From assembly GCA_020630835.1 (NCBI GenBank), contig JAHDIL010000106.1:1-6434 (forward strand): a stretch of 6,434 nucleotides of DNA. Reading direction: 5' to 3'. This DNA is from Verrucomicrobiota bacterium (GTDB lineage Bacteria > Verrucomicrobiota > Verrucomicrobiia > Verrucomicrobiales > DEV007). Position numbers and translations under genes: made by a program. The notes under the pieces were generated by a model. It searched no databases. It saw only the letters and a list, made by a program, of their open reading frames with translations, and had not been told where the DNA came from. This document shows, in pieces, positions 5,763-6,434 of the stretch (position 1 is its first letter; each line of letters starts with the position of its first letter).

Positions 5763-6434
5763 ATCTCCCGCCGTGTGAGAAGACCAGGACGTTACGATTT
5801 GAGAAACGGCGTCGCCCTCGTTCTCAAGTTGGGTTAAGTTGATCGGTGTGAAACACGTTTCACGTCTAAACCACGTGCGCTGGCGTTTCGCATACCTACG
5901 GGTCGCTATTTGGATGCGTTCTGTGCAATCAGCTCGTGATATTTCACCGGCCAAGAGAGCTCGTATTTCTCGCACCCCTATGGCTTTCTCAGCTGTTTCG
6001 GAGAGTTGATCTGGGAGTTGCGCGATCTCTTCTACAGCGCCGGCTGCAAACATATCTATGACCCTTTGATTGATGCGGCTGACGATGTCGTCTCGTTCTC
6101 GCAGCAGGACAAACCCCAAAATGTTGGGAGCCTCATTCCGCCAGCCCTTTTTGCGCGCCGAGGCGGGTTCTCCAGTGAGTAGGCATATCTCCAAGCTGCG
6201 ACTGACATAGCGTCGGTTTTTGAGGTCTATGTCTTGAGCACCTTCAGGGTCCAGCTTTTGCAACTCGTCTACTAGGCTTTCGAGGTTACGTTTTTCCAAA
6301 CTCGATCGTAGCTCCGGGTCACTAGGCGGCGCGTCGCCGATGCCGTGTGTGATAGCCTTGACGTAGAGACCGCTGCCTCCAATAACCACGGGTAGTGCCC
6401 CGCGGTCCTGCACCTCGGTGATTACCCTGTGGGT
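5751..6434 (-). CDS. miaA: tRNA dimethylallyltransferase MiaA (5' end outside the window)
   Basis: Transfers a dimethylallyl group from dimethylallyl diphosphate to N6 of A37 in tRNAs that read codons beginning with U, giving i6A37, which stabilises codon-anticodon pairing. The visible 227 residues are the C-terminal three quarters of a protein usually about 300 long. The frame is open to the right edge (THRVITEV before the GTG at 6413), so that GTG is not the start and the P-loop region lies outside. Recognised blocks: PVVIGGSGLY (15-24), KNRRYVSRSLE (72-82), KAIGVREI (150-157, GYREI in many homologues) and ATRRYAKRQRTWFRR (177-191), the tRNA-binding signature. It converges on the cyclase gene with a shared intergenic hairpin. 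Identity is secure. Confidence 0.96.
   Translation of the reverse strand, partial: THRVITEVQDRGALPVVIGGSGLYVKAITHGIGDAPPSDPELRSSLEKRNLESLVDELQKLDPEGAQDIDLKNRRYVSRSLEICLLTGEPASARKKGWRNEAPNILGFVLLRERDDIVSRINQRVIDMFAAGAVEEIAQLPDQLSETAEKAIGVREIRALLAGEISRADCTERIQIATRRYAKRQRTWFRRETCFTPINLTQLENEGDAVSQIVTSWSSHTAGDRSG

Noticed and set aside
1..6434. CRISPR arrays, insertion sequences, tRNA genes or a defence cluster
   Set aside because: No regularly spaced repeats, terminal inverted repeats with a transposase, cloverleaf-like sequence or known defence domains were found in the window by eye.

Overview
The window looks like ordinary chromosomal DNA from a free-living Gram-negative bacterium. The best guess is a member of the Planctomycetota/Verrucomicrobiota group, perhaps Verrucomicrobiota of the Opitutae type. 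That placement is an inference. It rests on a secreted sialate-O-acetylesterase-type hydrolase, a receiver/class III cyclase of a type I associate with those phyla, a small secreted Gly/Asn/Tyr/Arg-rich protein, and the near absence of Shine-Dalgarno sequences. No mobile element, CRISPR array, tRNA, rRNA or phage gene is visible.

Layout. Positions 1-555 (+) hold the end of an unrecognised, probably membrane-anchored protein whose reading frame is open to the left edge. A perfect 11-bp hairpin separates it from a convergent esterase gene (636-2183, -). A divergent intergenic region of about 200 bp leads to two same-strand genes 45 bp apart: a YacP/Rae1-like NYN-domain ribonuclease (2385-2828, +) and an MTH1-like Nudix hydrolase (2874-3374, +). 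After a 211-bp gap that contains a 5'-UTR hairpin comes a small secreted protein (3586-3963, +). It has the only strong ribosome binding site in the window and is followed by a textbook intrinsic terminator (3993-4025). Next is a 546-residue receiver-class III nucleotide cyclase (4095-5735, +). It converges on miaA (5751-6434, -), whose 5' end lies outside the window.

Function. The genes do not form one obvious pathway. YacP-like RNase and MTH1-like Nudix may be co-transcribed, and both fit RNA or nucleotide-pool quality control. MiaA is tRNA-modifying housekeeping. The esterase is an exported carbohydrate deacetylase. The cyclase is the most interesting gene. It keeps the two metal-binding aspartates and the transition-state Asn/Arg, but the usual Lys and Asp/Thr purine-recognition positions read as Asp and Gly, and the near-invariant receiver Lys is Arg. 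Its substrate and its mode of phospho-control are therefore open. I found no convincing new multi-gene system.
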